Below are positions 26,543-34,796 of a DNA stretch of 64,000 nucleotides, piece by piece (position 1 is the first letter of the stretch; each line of letters opens with the position of its first letter). This DNA comes from Rhodothermales bacterium (lineage in GTDB: Bacteria; Bacteroidota; Rhodothermia; Rhodothermales; VXPQ01), in NCBI GenBank assembly GCA_951812345.1, contig OX638295.1, forward strand, positions 2,606,965 through 2,670,964, read 5' to 3'. Made by a program: the position numbers and the translations under genes. The notes beneath the pieces were generated by a model, which was not told the origin of the DNA, ran no database searches, and saw only the letters and a list, made by a program, of their open reading frames with translations.

Positions 26543-29071
26543 ATGCATATACCCAAAACTCTCTGTTTTTTTAATTCGGAACCCACAGCGCGACGCCACG
26601 GACGGGTTCTCTACATACTCTTGTTCCTGATGCCGGGCGTCCTCATTCCTGTCGCAGACGAAGCGCTTGCCCAACAGCATGTCACCGTCTCCGGCGTCGT
26701 GCGCGACTCCGAAAGCGGCGAGACGCTGCCCTACGCGAGCGTGGTTGTCGAAGATACAACGCTGGGCGCCGCCGCAAATGTGGATGGATTTTTCGTCCTC
26801 GTCGGTGTTCCTGCGGGCAAGCACACGGTGCGCGCCACGTACCTGGGCTATCAGCCAGCGACGGTAGAAATCGATACGGAAACGCTCGCGGAAACGCTTC
26901 GGATCGAATTGACCCCGGCGGCAACCTACCTCGACGAAGTCCTGGTGACGGCAGAGCAGTACCAGATAATGAAGACAGCCGAGACCGTTAGCAAAATCAC
27001 CGTCTCGCCCAAAGACATGGCTTTGTTGCCCGGCGTTGGGGAAGTGGACATCTTTCGCTCGCTTCAACTCCTGCCCGGAATCAGCGGCGCCAACGAAGGG
27101 TCTTCAGGGCTCTACGTGCGCGGCGGCGCTCCCGATCAGAACCTCGTGTTACTCGACGGCATGACCGTATACCATGTCGATCATTTTTTCGGCTTCTTCA
27201 GCGCCTTCAACGCCGACGCCATCAAGGACGTACAGGTGTACAAAGGCGGCTTTCCGGCGGTCTACGGCGGGCGCACCTCCAGCATTATCGATCTGACCGG
27301 GCGCACCGGGGGGAACGACTACGGACTCGGCGTGGGTCTCAACCTGCTCAGCGCCAGCATGCTTGCCGAAGCGCCGCTCGGCCAAAGAGGATCGTTGCTC
27401 GTCTCGGGCCGGCGTTCGTACACCGATATACTGCAAACAGGCCTCTATAACAGCATCTACGAAACGCTGACGGGCGAAGAACTCGCGTCCGATCAGGATC
27501 CTCAAACCGCAGGCGGAGGATTCCCAAGGTCTGGCGGGGGACGGGCGCTCGGAGGCGGATTCCAGGGGCCCGGCCTTGCCACCGTACGGCCCGACTTCTA
27601 TTTCTACGACCTCAATGCGAAGCTGAACTACCGACCGACGAACAAAGATGTGGTCGCGCTCAGCTTCTACAACGGCCGGGACAATCTCAACGAGTCACGT
27701 TTCACGACGAACACGATCACGCGAGATGGGCAGGACGGCGCCACCATTCTCAACGATGTCTACGACGTCACCGGCTGGGGCAACCTCGGCCTGAGCGGCA
27801 AGTGGTCGCGGCAATGGTCGCCGCGCTTCTACTCGAATGCGCTGCTTGCGTATTCTCAATACTTCAGCGAGAACGAGCGCTCCCTGCTCAATGAGCGGTA
27901 TGCAGCCGAGAGCGACACCCTTCTCTCATCACGGAGCGGCGGCAGCCTGGAGGATAACCGGCTCGGCGATTTTTCCTTCCGCCTCGACAACGAATGGCAA
28001 ATTTCACAGGCGCATAATCTCGGATTCGGTGCCCAGGCCACGCGTTCCGACGTGCGCTACGAGAACATCCGCAACGATTCGCTCGTCGTCCTCGACGAAA
28101 AACAGAAAACCCGGCAAGCCGCCATCTACCTTCAGGATACCTGGAAGCCATTCGCGAAGCTTCGTCTCGTCGCCGGAGTACGCGCCGCCTATTACGATCT
28201 CACCGGCGAGACATACCTCGGACCGCGCGCTTCTTTCCGGTACGACCTGACCGACCGAATGCGGGTCAAAGGGGCCTACGGGCGGTACAACCAATTCGTC
28301 GCCCGCGTCGTCAACGAGAACGTCACCGAGGGCGCGCGCGACTTCTGGCTGCTGGCGGACGGAGAAAACGTGGGTGTCCAGAACGCAACCCACTACGTCG
28401 TGGGAGCCAGCTACGAAACGCCGACGTGGCTCTTCGACGTGGAAGCCTATCGGAAAGACCTGACCGGGCTCTCCGAGTTCTCGCTGCGCTTCCGGCGGGG
28501 CGCCGCCGATTTTCAGGCCGACAATCTGTTCTTCGACGGCGACGGCGTAGCACAAGGCGTCGAGTTTCTGCTTCAAAAGAAGACAGGCCGTTACACGGGC
28601 TGGACAAGCTATACGCTCGCCGAGGTGGAGCACACCTTCGCGGGGCTTAATAACGGACAGCCGTTCCCGGCGCTGCACGACCAGCCTCACGAACTGAAAA
28701 CGGTGGGCAGCACCCGTCTGGGCCGACGCTGGAACCTGTCGGCAACCTGGGTCTTCGCGACCGGAAAACCCTACACGGCGCCTGAATCCCAGTATTCCAT
28801 CACGCTGCTGGACGGGACCGAACAGAGCTACATCCACGTCGGCGAAAAAAACAGCGAACGCTTGCCCGCCTACCATCGGCTCGACGCCGCCGTGCATTAT
28901 CGCTTTCCCATCGGCGCGGCCAACGTAGACCTCGGCTTTTCGGTCTTCAACATATACAACCGCTCGAACGTGTGGTACAAGGAATTCGACCTGACGGAGT
29001 CGCCTTTCGTCACCACCGACGTCACGTTCCTCGGCGTCACGCCAAACTTTTCGCTCCGCGTATATCTATAG
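26543..29071 (+). CDS. TonB-dependent receptor, DUF4249-associated type
   Basis: About 842 residues from the ATG at 26543 (MHIPKTLCFFNS), which leads into a signal peptide (VLYILLFLMPGVLIPVADEALAQ). A CarboxypepD_reg-like domain follows (VTVSGVVRDSESGETLPYASVVVEDTTLGAAANVDGFFVLVGVPAG), then a plug (LPGVGEVDIFRSLQLLPGISGANEGSSGLYVRGGAPDQNLVLLDGMTVYHVDHFFGFFSAFNADAIKDVQVYKGGFPAVYGGRTSSIIDLTGR) and a barrel ending NFSLRVYL. The plug sequence is the type that pairs with DUF4249 lipoproteins, and such a gene follows 4 bases after this stop. A Gly/Pro-rich loop near residue 325 is low complexity. The substrate is unknown. Confidence 0.9.
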   Translation: MHIPKTLCFFNSEPTARRHGRVLYILLFLMPGVLIPVADEALAQQHVTVSGVVRDSESGETLPYASVVVEDTTLGAAANVDGFFVLVGVPAGKHTVRATYLGYQPATVEIDTETLAETLRIELTPAATYLDEVLVTAEQYQIMKTAETVSKITVSPKDMALLPGVGEVDIFRSLQLLPGISGANEGSSGLYVRGGAPDQNLVLLDGMTVYHVDHFFGFFSAFNADAIKDVQVYKGGFPAVYGGRTSSIIDLTGRTGGNDYGLGVGLNLLSASMLAEAPLGQRGSLLVSGRRSYTDILQTGLYNSIYETLTGEELASDQDPQTAGGGFPRSGGGRALGGGFQGPGLATVRPDFYFYDLNAKLNYRPTNKDVVALSFYNGRDNLNESRFTTNTITRDGQDGATILNDVYDVTGWGNLGLSGKWSRQWSPRFYSNALLAYSQYFSENERSLLNERYAAESDTLLSSRSGGSLEDNRLGDFSFRLDNEWQISQAHNLGFGAQATRSDVRYENIRNDSLVVLDEKQKTRQAAIYLQDTWKPFAKLRLVAGVRAAYYDLTGETYLGPRASFRYDLTDRMRVKGAYGRYNQFVARVVNENVTEGARDFWLLADGENVGVQNATHYVVGASYETPTWLFDVEAYRKDLTGLSEFSLRFRRGAADFQADNLFFDGDGVAQGVEFLLQKKTGRYTGWTSYTLAEVEHTFAGLNNGQPFPALHDQPHELKTVGSTRLGRRWNLSATWVFATGKPYTAPESQYSITLLDGTEQSYIHVGEKNSERLPAYHRLDAAVHYRFPIGAANVDLGFSVFNIYNRSNVWYKEFDLTESPFVTTDVTFLGVTPNFSLRVYL

Positions 29072-29075
29072 ACCT

Positions 29076-29915
29076 ATGAAACATCTTTCGCTTTGTCTGT
29101 TGCCTCTGACAATCGCATTCCTGTCGGGATGCGACAGCGTGGATTCCAACGCAATGGACGACCTGATAGTCGTCGAGGCTTTCCTGTACGCCGAGGAGCC
29201 GGTAACCGACGTCAGGGTTATGAAATCCATCCCGCTCGCAAGCGAAGACACCGTGGCGACGCCAATCAACGACGCGACCGTAAGACTCGTCAAAAACGGC
29301 GTAATCTATACGCTGGCCCCTGCAGGCGCCGACGGCTTCTACGCCTATCCGGGCGCCGATCTCTCGGTGGAAGCCGGCGATGTCTTTCGCCTTGAGGTGG
29401 AAGGTACGGGCCAACGCATCGCCGCCGAGACGACGGTTCCTCCGCCGCCCGCGGGCATAGCCCTGTCCGACCAGGTCCTTGAAGTGGCGTCCTTCGGCGG
29501 TCCTGGCGGTGGCCCTGGCGGCGGCCCCGGGCAGATTCGGGATAATACCCTCACGGTCACCTGGGACAATCCGTCCAACCTGTTGCACTACGTAGCGATC
29601 GAGAGTCTGTCGGAGGAAGAACCGGAATACATTCTGCCGGAGTTTGTCCGCGAACGGTTCACCGGCTTCCGGCTCGTCACAAGGCCCACCGACGTCAACT
29701 TCTTCGATATCAGAGTCGGCACGCTTGAAGTGTTCGGCCCGCACCGGGCTATCGTCTACCGGGTCAACCGGGAGTACGCAGATCTGTACGAAAACCGGGA
29801 GCAGGACTCGCGCGACCTGAACGAGCCGCCAACAAACATTGAGGGCGGACTGGGCGTCTTCAGCGCCTTCAACAGCCAGAGCATCGCCTTCGACGTCATG
29901 TCCGCCGACGAATGA
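29076..29915 (+). CDS. DUF4249-like lipoprotein
   Basis: A 279-residue lipoprotein (KHLSLCLLPLTIAFLSGC, Cys19). The order is an N-terminal strand region (LIVVEAFLYAEEPVTDVRVMKSIPL), then PINDATVRLVKNGVIYTLAPAGADGFYAYPG and an EAGDVFRLEVEGTG segment, which matches DUF4249 proteins. A GGPGGGPGGGPG insert at about 143-155 is low complexity. DUF4249 proteins are surface or periplasmic partners of a subclass of TonB receptors, which is exactly the neighbour here; the two genes are 4 bases apart and surely co-transcribed. The molecular function of the family is not established. Confidence 0.8.
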   Translation: MKHLSLCLLPLTIAFLSGCDSVDSNAMDDLIVVEAFLYAEEPVTDVRVMKSIPLASEDTVATPINDATVRLVKNGVIYTLAPAGADGFYAYPGADLSVEAGDVFRLEVEGTGQRIAAETTVPPPPAGIALSDQVLEVASFGGPGGGPGGGPGQIRDNTLTVTWDNPSNLLHYVAIESLSEEEPEYILPEFVRERFTGFRLVTRPTDVNFFDIRVGTLEVFGPHRAIVYRVNREYADLYENREQDSRDLNEPPTNIEGGLGVFSAFNSQSIAFDVMSADE

Positions 29916-30003
29916 GGGCCTCCCGACCTTACGAGTAGCCCCAGCGTCCTTTCCTGTCTTCCAACTGACGGATAGGGGCTATCTACCGCGGTCTACAGAA
30001 AGA

Positions 30004-30042
30004 CCTTCCGTACAACGACCATAGGATGCACGGGATCCGCAG
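30004..30042 (+). repeat. 39-bp direct repeat, right copy
   Basis: Same sequence as 26266-26304 apart from one base, in the same orientation, 89 bases after the DUF4249 stop. It is followed 8 bases later by a 37-bp GGATAC palindrome. Confidence 0.85.
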
Positions 30043-30050
30043 CGCCGCAA

Positions 30051-30087
30051 GGATACGCTGATCAAAGTGAATTTAATCAGAGTATCC
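30051..30087 (+). repeat. 37-bp minimal copy of the GGATAC interspersed palindrome
   Basis: GGATACGCTGATCAA and TTAATCAGAGTATCC are inverted about a 7-base centre, so the RNA or single strand could fold into a long AT-rich hairpin. It lies in the leader of D-galactonate dehydratase. Confidence 0.75.
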
Positions 30088-30198
30088 GTAACTTGCCCCG
30101 GCTTCGCCCTGCCCGCTTGCAGTTCGGCGCCGCATTGCTCAATTTCAGGGGTGCTGCGCTACCCCCATGTTCCGTCAGGCATTCATTCCACGCATCCC

Positions 30199-31398
30199 AT
30201 GCCCGCTGAACCGGCTCCCCTCAGGTCCTTCGAGAAGGACCTCGTTGTAGAATCCTTCGAGTTGTTCGACGTACCCCCCCGCTGGCTTTTTCTGAAAGTC
30301 GCCACAAAGGGAGGGCTTGTCGGCTGGGGCGAACCGGTCGTCGAGGGGCGCAGCGGCGCCGTACGAGCTGCCGTCGAGGAACTGAGCGAATATGTGATCG
30401 GGCGGCCCGCGAACCGCATCGAGGACATCTGGCAAGTCCTCTACCGGGGCGGATTCTATCGGGGCGGGCCAGTCCTGATGAGCGCCATAGCAGGCATCGA
30501 TCAGGCATTGTGGGACATCAAGGGCAAGGCGCTGGACGCCCCTGTCTATGAACTGCTTGGCGGAGCGGTGCGGGGCAGCATCGCGGTATACGGCTGGATA
30601 GGGGGCGACAGCCCGGACGGGGTGGCGGAAGCCGCGCAGCACCGGGTGAAGCAAGGGTTTGGAGCAGTCAAAATGAACGCCTCGGGCCGGATGGCATGGA
30701 TCGACAGCCCGCAGCGCATCGAAGAGATCGCGGAACGGATGCGGTTGGTGCGCGAAGCAGTGGGACCGGATATCGGCATCGGGGTGGATTTCCACGGACG
30801 TATCCATCGCGGGCTGGCCCGCCGGGCCATCGAAGCCCTGGAGCCGTATGCGCCCATGTTTGTGGAAGAACCGGTTGCGCCGGGGCACGAAGACCTGCTG
30901 GCCGGTCTCGCCGCGGGGTTGCGCACCCCGTTGGCCACGGGCGAGCGGCTCTATTCCCGGTGGGATTTCAAGCACGTCCTACCGCATATCGATGTGGCGC
31001 AACCCGACGTCAGCCATGCCGGAGGTATCTCCGAAACCCGGCGGATTGCGTCGATGGCCGAGGCGTACGATGTAGCGCTGGCGCCGCATTGCCCGCTGGG
31101 GCCCCTTGCGCTGGCGGCTTCGCTGCACGTGGATTTTGCGTCGATCAACGCCTTCATTCAGGAAACCAGCCTCGGCATGCATTATCACGACGGGCATGGC
31201 GTGGAATTGCTGGATTACGTGGCCAACCCGGAGGCGTTCGCGGTGCGGGAAGGAAAAATTTCGCTGCCTGAGAAACCGGGACTGGGCATCGACATCGATG
31301 AGGATATCGTGCGCGAGGAAGCAGGCCGTACGGACGGAAAAAAGGGCTGGAGAAATCCCGTGTGGCGGCTGGGCGACGGCTCGGTTGCAGAATGGTAG
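30199..31398 (+). CDS. dgoD: D-galactonate dehydratase
   Basis: A 399-residue enolase-superfamily protein from the ATG at 30199; the open frame reaches 30067 but that leader translates repeat DNA. It is closely similar along its length to the E. coli DgoD sequence as I recall it: VGWGEPVVEG, AVKMN with Lys158, VDFHGRIH with Asp197 and His199, FVEEPVAP with Glu223, TGERLYSRWDF with Glu249, QPDVSHAGGI, APHCPLGPLALAA with His297, and the terminal W-N-P-x-W-R..SVAEW. It dehydrates D-galactonate to 2-keto-3-deoxy-D-galactonate. There is no signal peptide, unlike the other dehydratase in this window. No dgoK or dgoA partner is visible nearby. The stop codon lies inside the first unit of a 23-bp tandem repeat. 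Confidence 0.93.
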   Translation: MPAEPAPLRSFEKDLVVESFELFDVPPRWLFLKVATKGGLVGWGEPVVEGRSGAVRAAVEELSEYVIGRPANRIEDIWQVLYRGGFYRGGPVLMSAIAGIDQALWDIKGKALDAPVYELLGGAVRGSIAVYGWIGGDSPDGVAEAAQHRVKQGFGAVKMNASGRMAWIDSPQRIEEIAERMRLVREAVGPDIGIGVDFHGRIHRGLARRAIEALEPYAPMFVEEPVAPGHEDLLAGLAAGLRTPLATGERLYSRWDFKHVLPHIDVAQPDVSHAGGISETRRIASMAEAYDVALAPHCPLGPLALAASLHVDFASINAFIQETSLGMHYHDGHGVELLDYVANPEAFAVREGKISLPEKPGLGIDIDEDIVREEAGRTDGKKGWRNPVWRLGDGSVAEW

Positions 31399-31460
31399 AC
31401 CGTTCGGTTGCGCAGTGGTAGACCGATCGGTTGCGCAATGGTAGACCGTTCGGTTGCGTA
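31381..31460 (+). repeat. 23-bp tandem repeat, three and a half units, starting inside the dgoD stop region
   Basis: Units at 31381-31403, 31404-31426 and 31427-31449 follow TCGGTTGCRCARTGGTAGAC plus a 3-base CGW end, with a partial unit to 31460. The first unit encodes the last residues and stop (SVAEW, TAG) of dgoD, so each further unit repeats that coding end downstream. There are no spacers, so it is not a CRISPR array. Confidence 0.85.
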
Positions 31461-31466
31461 CGAAGG

Positions 31467-32843
31467 CTATCCTGTGGCGGCCAATTCCTTCATAAAGCGG
31501 ATGGAAGAGGCAATGCCCTGACGAAAGCGATCGAGGCCGAAGTGCTCGTTGGGCGAATGGATAGCGTCCGAATCGAGTCCGAATCCCATCAGCACCGTGT
31601 CGAGCCCCAACGCCTCCCGGAAATCCGCCACAACCGGGATCGAGCCGCCCTCCCGGATAAAGACCGGCTGCCGTCCGAATTCATCGCGCAGCGCCCGAAA
31701 GGCGGCCTGCATGGCTGGCAGGGAGCGATCTACGAGAACCGGCATACCACCGTGCAGATTGCGGAAGGTCATCTTCATGGTGGGCGGCGTTTCCGTTAAG
31801 AAATAGCGCCGGAGCATGGCTACCACCTCGTCCGGACGCTGATCCGGAACAAGCCGCACCGATATTTTTGCGCCGGCCCGGGACGGCAGTACCGTTTTGG
31901 CGCCCTCCCCCTGGTACCCCCCTCCGATACCGTTTACATCCAGCGCCGGGCGCCCGCGTGTGGCTTCCAGCACCGAATACCCTTCTTCGGTACGCGCCGC
32001 AGAGATCCCTATATCCTGTTTCCATGCCGCTTCATCGAAGGGCAGGCTGCGAAACGCTTTGCGTTCCTCGTTGTCGAGGTCCCGAACCGTGTCGTAGAAT
32101 CCCGGAAGCGTAACCCGGCCTTCTTCGTCCTGTAACCCGGCGATCAGGCGGGCCAGTACATGAATCGGGTTTTCGACAGCGCCGCCGTACACCCCCGAGT
32201 GCAGGTCCCGGTTGGGTCCATCCAGTATCACCTCTACGTAGGCCATGCCGCGCAGCCCATACCCGATAGAAGGAAGTCCTTCGGCAAACAACGCCGTATC
32301 GGAAATCAACGCTACGTCGGCTGCGAGACGCTGCCGATGCGTTTCGAGAAAAGGACGCAGGTTCGCCGAGCCGGATTCCTCTTCCCCTTCGATCAGAAAT
32401 TTCAGGTTGACAGGCAGCTCGCCGGCGGTGCGCAGCCAAGACTCTACAGCCTTGGCGTGAATAAAGAGTTGCCCCTTGTCGTCACTGGCCCCCCGGGCGA
32501 ACAACTGGCCCCCGCGTTCCGTGGGCTCAAAGGGAGGCGTCTCCCACAAATCGAGCGGGTCCGGCGGCTGCACATCATAGTGGCCGTACACCAGAACGGT
32601 CGGGCGCTGTGCATCGTGTATATGCGCAGCAGTGACAATGGGGTGCCCTCCCGTCGTGTGGACCTGCACCTTGCCGATACCAATTTTTTGCAGATGGTCG
32701 GCAATCCACACGGCAGCGCGGCGTACCTCCCCCGTATAGGCCGGGTCGGTGCTGACAGATGAAATACGCAACAGATTCTTCAGTTCGTCGACGAACCGGG
32801 ATTCGTGCTGCGCGGCATAGGCAAGCGCACTGGAAACAGACAT
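31467..32843 (-). CDS. M20 family metallopeptidase (dipeptidase, CNDP-like)
   Basis: About 458 residues from the ATG at 32841-32843. Metal ligands are visible in order: His in VYGHYDVQP, bridging Asp in GASDDKGQ, the catalytic Glu pair in IEGEEESGS, Asp in LISDTAL, and the C-terminal His in SDAIHSPNEHFGLD. The dimerisation domain lies between (GLRGMAYVEVILDGPNRDLHSGVYGGAVENP). This layout is that of the long, dipeptidase-type M20 group acting on di- and oligopeptides in the cytoplasm; there is no signal peptide. It converges with dgoD, with the 23-bp tandem repeat between their stops. Confidence 0.92.
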   Translation of the reverse strand: MSVSSALAYAAQHESRFVDELKNLLRISSVSTDPAYTGEVRRAAVWIADHLQKIGIGKVQVHTTGGHPIVTAAHIHDAQRPTVLVYGHYDVQPPDPLDLWETPPFEPTERGGQLFARGASDDKGQLFIHAKAVESWLRTAGELPVNLKFLIEGEEESGSANLRPFLETHRQRLAADVALISDTALFAEGLPSIGYGLRGMAYVEVILDGPNRDLHSGVYGGAVENPIHVLARLIAGLQDEEGRVTLPGFYDTVRDLDNEERKAFRSLPFDEAAWKQDIGISAARTEEGYSVLEATRGRPALDVNGIGGGYQGEGAKTVLPSRAGAKISVRLVPDQRPDEVVAMLRRYFLTETPPTMKMTFRNLHGGMPVLVDRSLPAMQAAFRALRDEFGRQPVFIREGGSIPVVADFREALGLDTVLMGFGLDSDAIHSPNEHFGLDRFRQGIASSIRFMKELAATG

Positions 32844-32900
32844 AGGCAATCGCGAAAAGACCGGGTATATGCAGCTATACAGGCCGGCGGGACACCTATA

Positions 32901-32937
32901 GGATACTTTGATTAAGTCCGCAAATCTCAGAGTATCC
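32901..32937 (-). repeat. 37-bp minimal copy of the GGATAC interspersed palindrome
   Basis: Left end GGATACTTTGATTAAG, centre TCCGCAAA, right end TCTCAGAGTATCC. The flanking bases extend the symmetry (TATA before and after). It lies just after the stop of the small lipoprotein gene, upstream of the M20 peptidase, and ends within its TAG codon. Confidence 0.75.
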
Positions 32938-33455
32938 TATAATTCGCTTTCGTCCCGCCATCGGAGAAGCTTCCAGACGGCGGACGTATCTTCCCGAATA
33001 ATAAGAAAATTCACATTCCCATCCCCCCGAAAGACATCGCCGCCTTCAAGCGAAATGGTCAGGTTGAAAGGACGCACGATCCGGGCGCGCAAATCCTCTT
33101 CAAACAGGGTTTGAGAAAGGATCTGGTTCCAGCGCAGATTCACGAGCGTCGCATTTTCGAAGAGACGCCGGGTGGATTCGAGTTCCTGGGCAAAGCCCCA
33201 CTCGCGTTCAACCTGGGCATCGAAGTCATAGTAGATGAAAATGAAGGAAGAATCCAGCAGGGATTCATAAAGAGACAAATCCCGGAGTTCGTAGGCATTC
33301 CGGAAATTGGTGAAGAAGCCGTCGATGGTGGTGGGATCGCCCAGCAAATCGCCAAACGGGCTGCCTTCTTCGAGCGCAGGGGCAAAGGGATTACAGGCCG
33401 CAACAAGCACGACCGGCGTCAGGATCGCAAGCATGGCGCTCCAGCGTGTCCCCAT
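32937..33455 (-). CDS. Small lipoprotein, possible NTF2-like fold
   Basis: A 172-residue protein with a lipoprotein signal (AMLAILTPVVLVAAC, Cys21). The mature part begins PTTIDGFFTNFRNAYELRDLSLYESLLDSSFIFIYYDFD and ends AVWKLLRWRDESEL. The helix-then-strand pattern and the closing Trp-rich strand resemble small NTF2/SnoaL-like lipoproteins. The next gene upstream, 12 bases away, encodes a protein with the same pattern (VLENLRYAIAELNAPNYRRSFSDDLHFQP, LWYIATWTDN), so the two look like tandem paralogues. No function can be assigned. Confidence 0.7.
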   Translation of the reverse strand: MGTRWSAMLAILTPVVLVAACNPFAPALEEGSPFGDLLGDPTTIDGFFTNFRNAYELRDLSLYESLLDSSFIFIYYDFDAQVEREWGFAQELESTRRLFENATLVNLRWNQILSQTLFEEDLRARIVRPFNLTISLEGGDVFRGDGNVNFLIIREDTSAVWKLLRWRDESEL

Positions 33456-33467
33456 CGGATCGTCTGC

Positions 33468-34070
33468 TTATTTGATAAAGGCCGCCTTCAGGTCGCTCCA
33501 GGAAGAGGCGGTGCCGATCGAGTTATCCGTCCAGGTTGCAATATACCAGAGACCGTCCTGCCCCTTCTCGATCGACCAGGCGACACGACCTTGCAGCGTG
33601 TTTGGTAATTCGGGAGTGCGGTGGTTGAGTACCAGAACATACGAGGCATCCACTGTATAACGCACGGGACCTGCCGTTTGCTCTATGTCGGTCAGGCGCA
33701 ACTCGTTGCCACTGGTAAGGCGGGCCGCCTCCACCAGTGCCCGAAAGTACCCTTCTTCTTCCTGGGTGCCCCATCCGCTCCAGATGGCAGGGTCTTTCGC
33801 CTCTGCTTCGGCAGTGGGTTGAAAGTGTAAATCGTCCGAAAACGAACGCCGGTAGTTCGGAGCATTCAATTCGGCAATGGCGTAGCGCAAGTTTTCCAGC
33901 ACCTGGTCGGGCGTATCCGGCTGGAGAAAGGTGCCGGTCTCCGTGCGCGGCGGTTCCGGTGTGCGCGTCGCGAACAGGTCACAGCCCGTCGCAAACACCA
34001 GCATGATCAGCACGCCCGTCAGAATGGTCGAGCGGGGATCAACACGTGTCCGTCTGTGGCTTTTCGGCAT
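33468..34070 (-). CDS. Small lipoprotein, paralogue of the downstream gene
   Basis: About 200 residues from the ATG at 34068-34070, chosen because it leads into STILTGVLIMLVFATGC (lipobox Cys). The ATG falls inside the last codons of the methyltransferase gene, an overlap of 32 bases. The mature protein carries TPDQVLENLRYAIAELNAPNYRRSFSDDLHFQPTAEAEAKDP and a C-terminal strand hairpin (GRVAWSIEKGQDGLWYIATWTDN). These match the pattern of the neighbouring lipoprotein and suggest an NTF2-like fold. Both are probably periplasmic or outer-membrane anchored; the function is unknown. Confidence 0.7.
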   Translation of the reverse strand: MPKSHRRTRVDPRSTILTGVLIMLVFATGCDLFATRTPEPPRTETGTFLQPDTPDQVLENLRYAIAELNAPNYRRSFSDDLHFQPTAEAEAKDPAIWSGWGTQEEEGYFRALVEAARLTSGNELRLTDIEQTAGPVRYTVDASYVLVLNHRTPELPNTLQGRVAWSIEKGQDGLWYIATWTDNSIGTASSWSDLKAAFIK

Positions 34071-34782
34071 ACAAAATGAGCCGGGGGCTGGCATTCGAAT
34101 GAGGACGTCCTTCGTAATCGCCGTACGTATGCCGGAGCTGCAGGCCTGCCGAGGCATACATCGCCCGAAAATCCTCCAACGTATAGAGACGAACGGATTC
34201 GAGGAAAGACTGTTCGTTTTCGCCAGTGCGAATCGTAATCCGCTTGTTAATTCGTCCGTTTTCTACCCAGCGCCGCTGGTGAATAGCCGATCCGGCCCGG
34301 TCGAACCGGTCTTCCGGAACAAGGTGATCGAGTACATAGGGGACATTGAAGAAATCCTGTACGAACCAACCGCCGGGGCACAGGGACCGGTGCATGGCCC
34401 GCAGCGCGCGCACATGATCGTCGTCGTCCGCAAAATATCCGAAGGCCGTAAATACGTTGATGACGCCGTCAAAGCAGCAATCGCATACCGGGTTGCGCAT
34501 GTCGCCGCGTCGAAAGAGAACAGCAAGCCCCTCTTGCGTAGCGCGCCGGGCAGCCTCTTCGATGGCGTATGCGGAAAGATCCACGCCGGTTACATGATAT
34601 CCCCGCCGGGCAAGAGCCCGCGCATGCCGCCCGCGACCGCACCCCATATCCAGAATGGAAGCACCGGATACAGGCCGGACGATGCGTTCCAGGAAATCCA
34701 CCATACGTTCCGCTTCGTCCTCATCCCGGTCCTGGTAAACCAGTTCGTACTCAGGGTGATCGAACCATTCCTCGTACCACAT
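34039..34782 (-). CDS. Class I SAM-dependent methyltransferase
   Basis: About 247 residues from the ATG at 34780-34782 (MWYEEWFDHPEYELVYQDRDEDEA); the longer frame would overlap ispH. The SAM-binding motif I is ILDMGCGRGRHARALARRGYHVTGVDLS, motif II is DGVINVFTAFGYFADDDDHVRALRAMHRSLCPGGWFVQDFFN, so all nucleotide-binding features are present. The N-terminal WYxxWF-x-xYELVYxxRD pattern is common to a group of Bacteroidota methyltransferases of unknown substrate. It starts 14 bases after the ispH stop and probably belongs to that transcript. Confidence 0.85.
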   Translation of the reverse strand: MWYEEWFDHPEYELVYQDRDEDEAERMVDFLERIVRPVSGASILDMGCGRGRHARALARRGYHVTGVDLSAYAIEEAARRATQEGLAVLFRRGDMRNPVCDCCFDGVINVFTAFGYFADDDDHVRALRAMHRSLCPGGWFVQDFFNVPYVLDHLVPEDRFDRAGSAIHQRRWVENGRINKRITIRTGENEQSFLESVRLYTLEDFRAMYASAGLQLRHTYGDYEGRPHSNASPRLILYAEKPQTDTC

Positions 34783-34796
34783 GGAATCGACCGGGG

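Noticed and set aside
26266-30042. A complete integrative element bounded by the 39-bp repeats
   Set aside because: No integrase, recombinase or mobility gene lies between the repeats and neither copy overlaps the tRNA 3-prime end; only the repeat bracketing itself is supported.
31381-31460. Possible CRISPR array
   Set aside because: The 23-bp units are directly adjacent with no spacers, and no cas genes are present.
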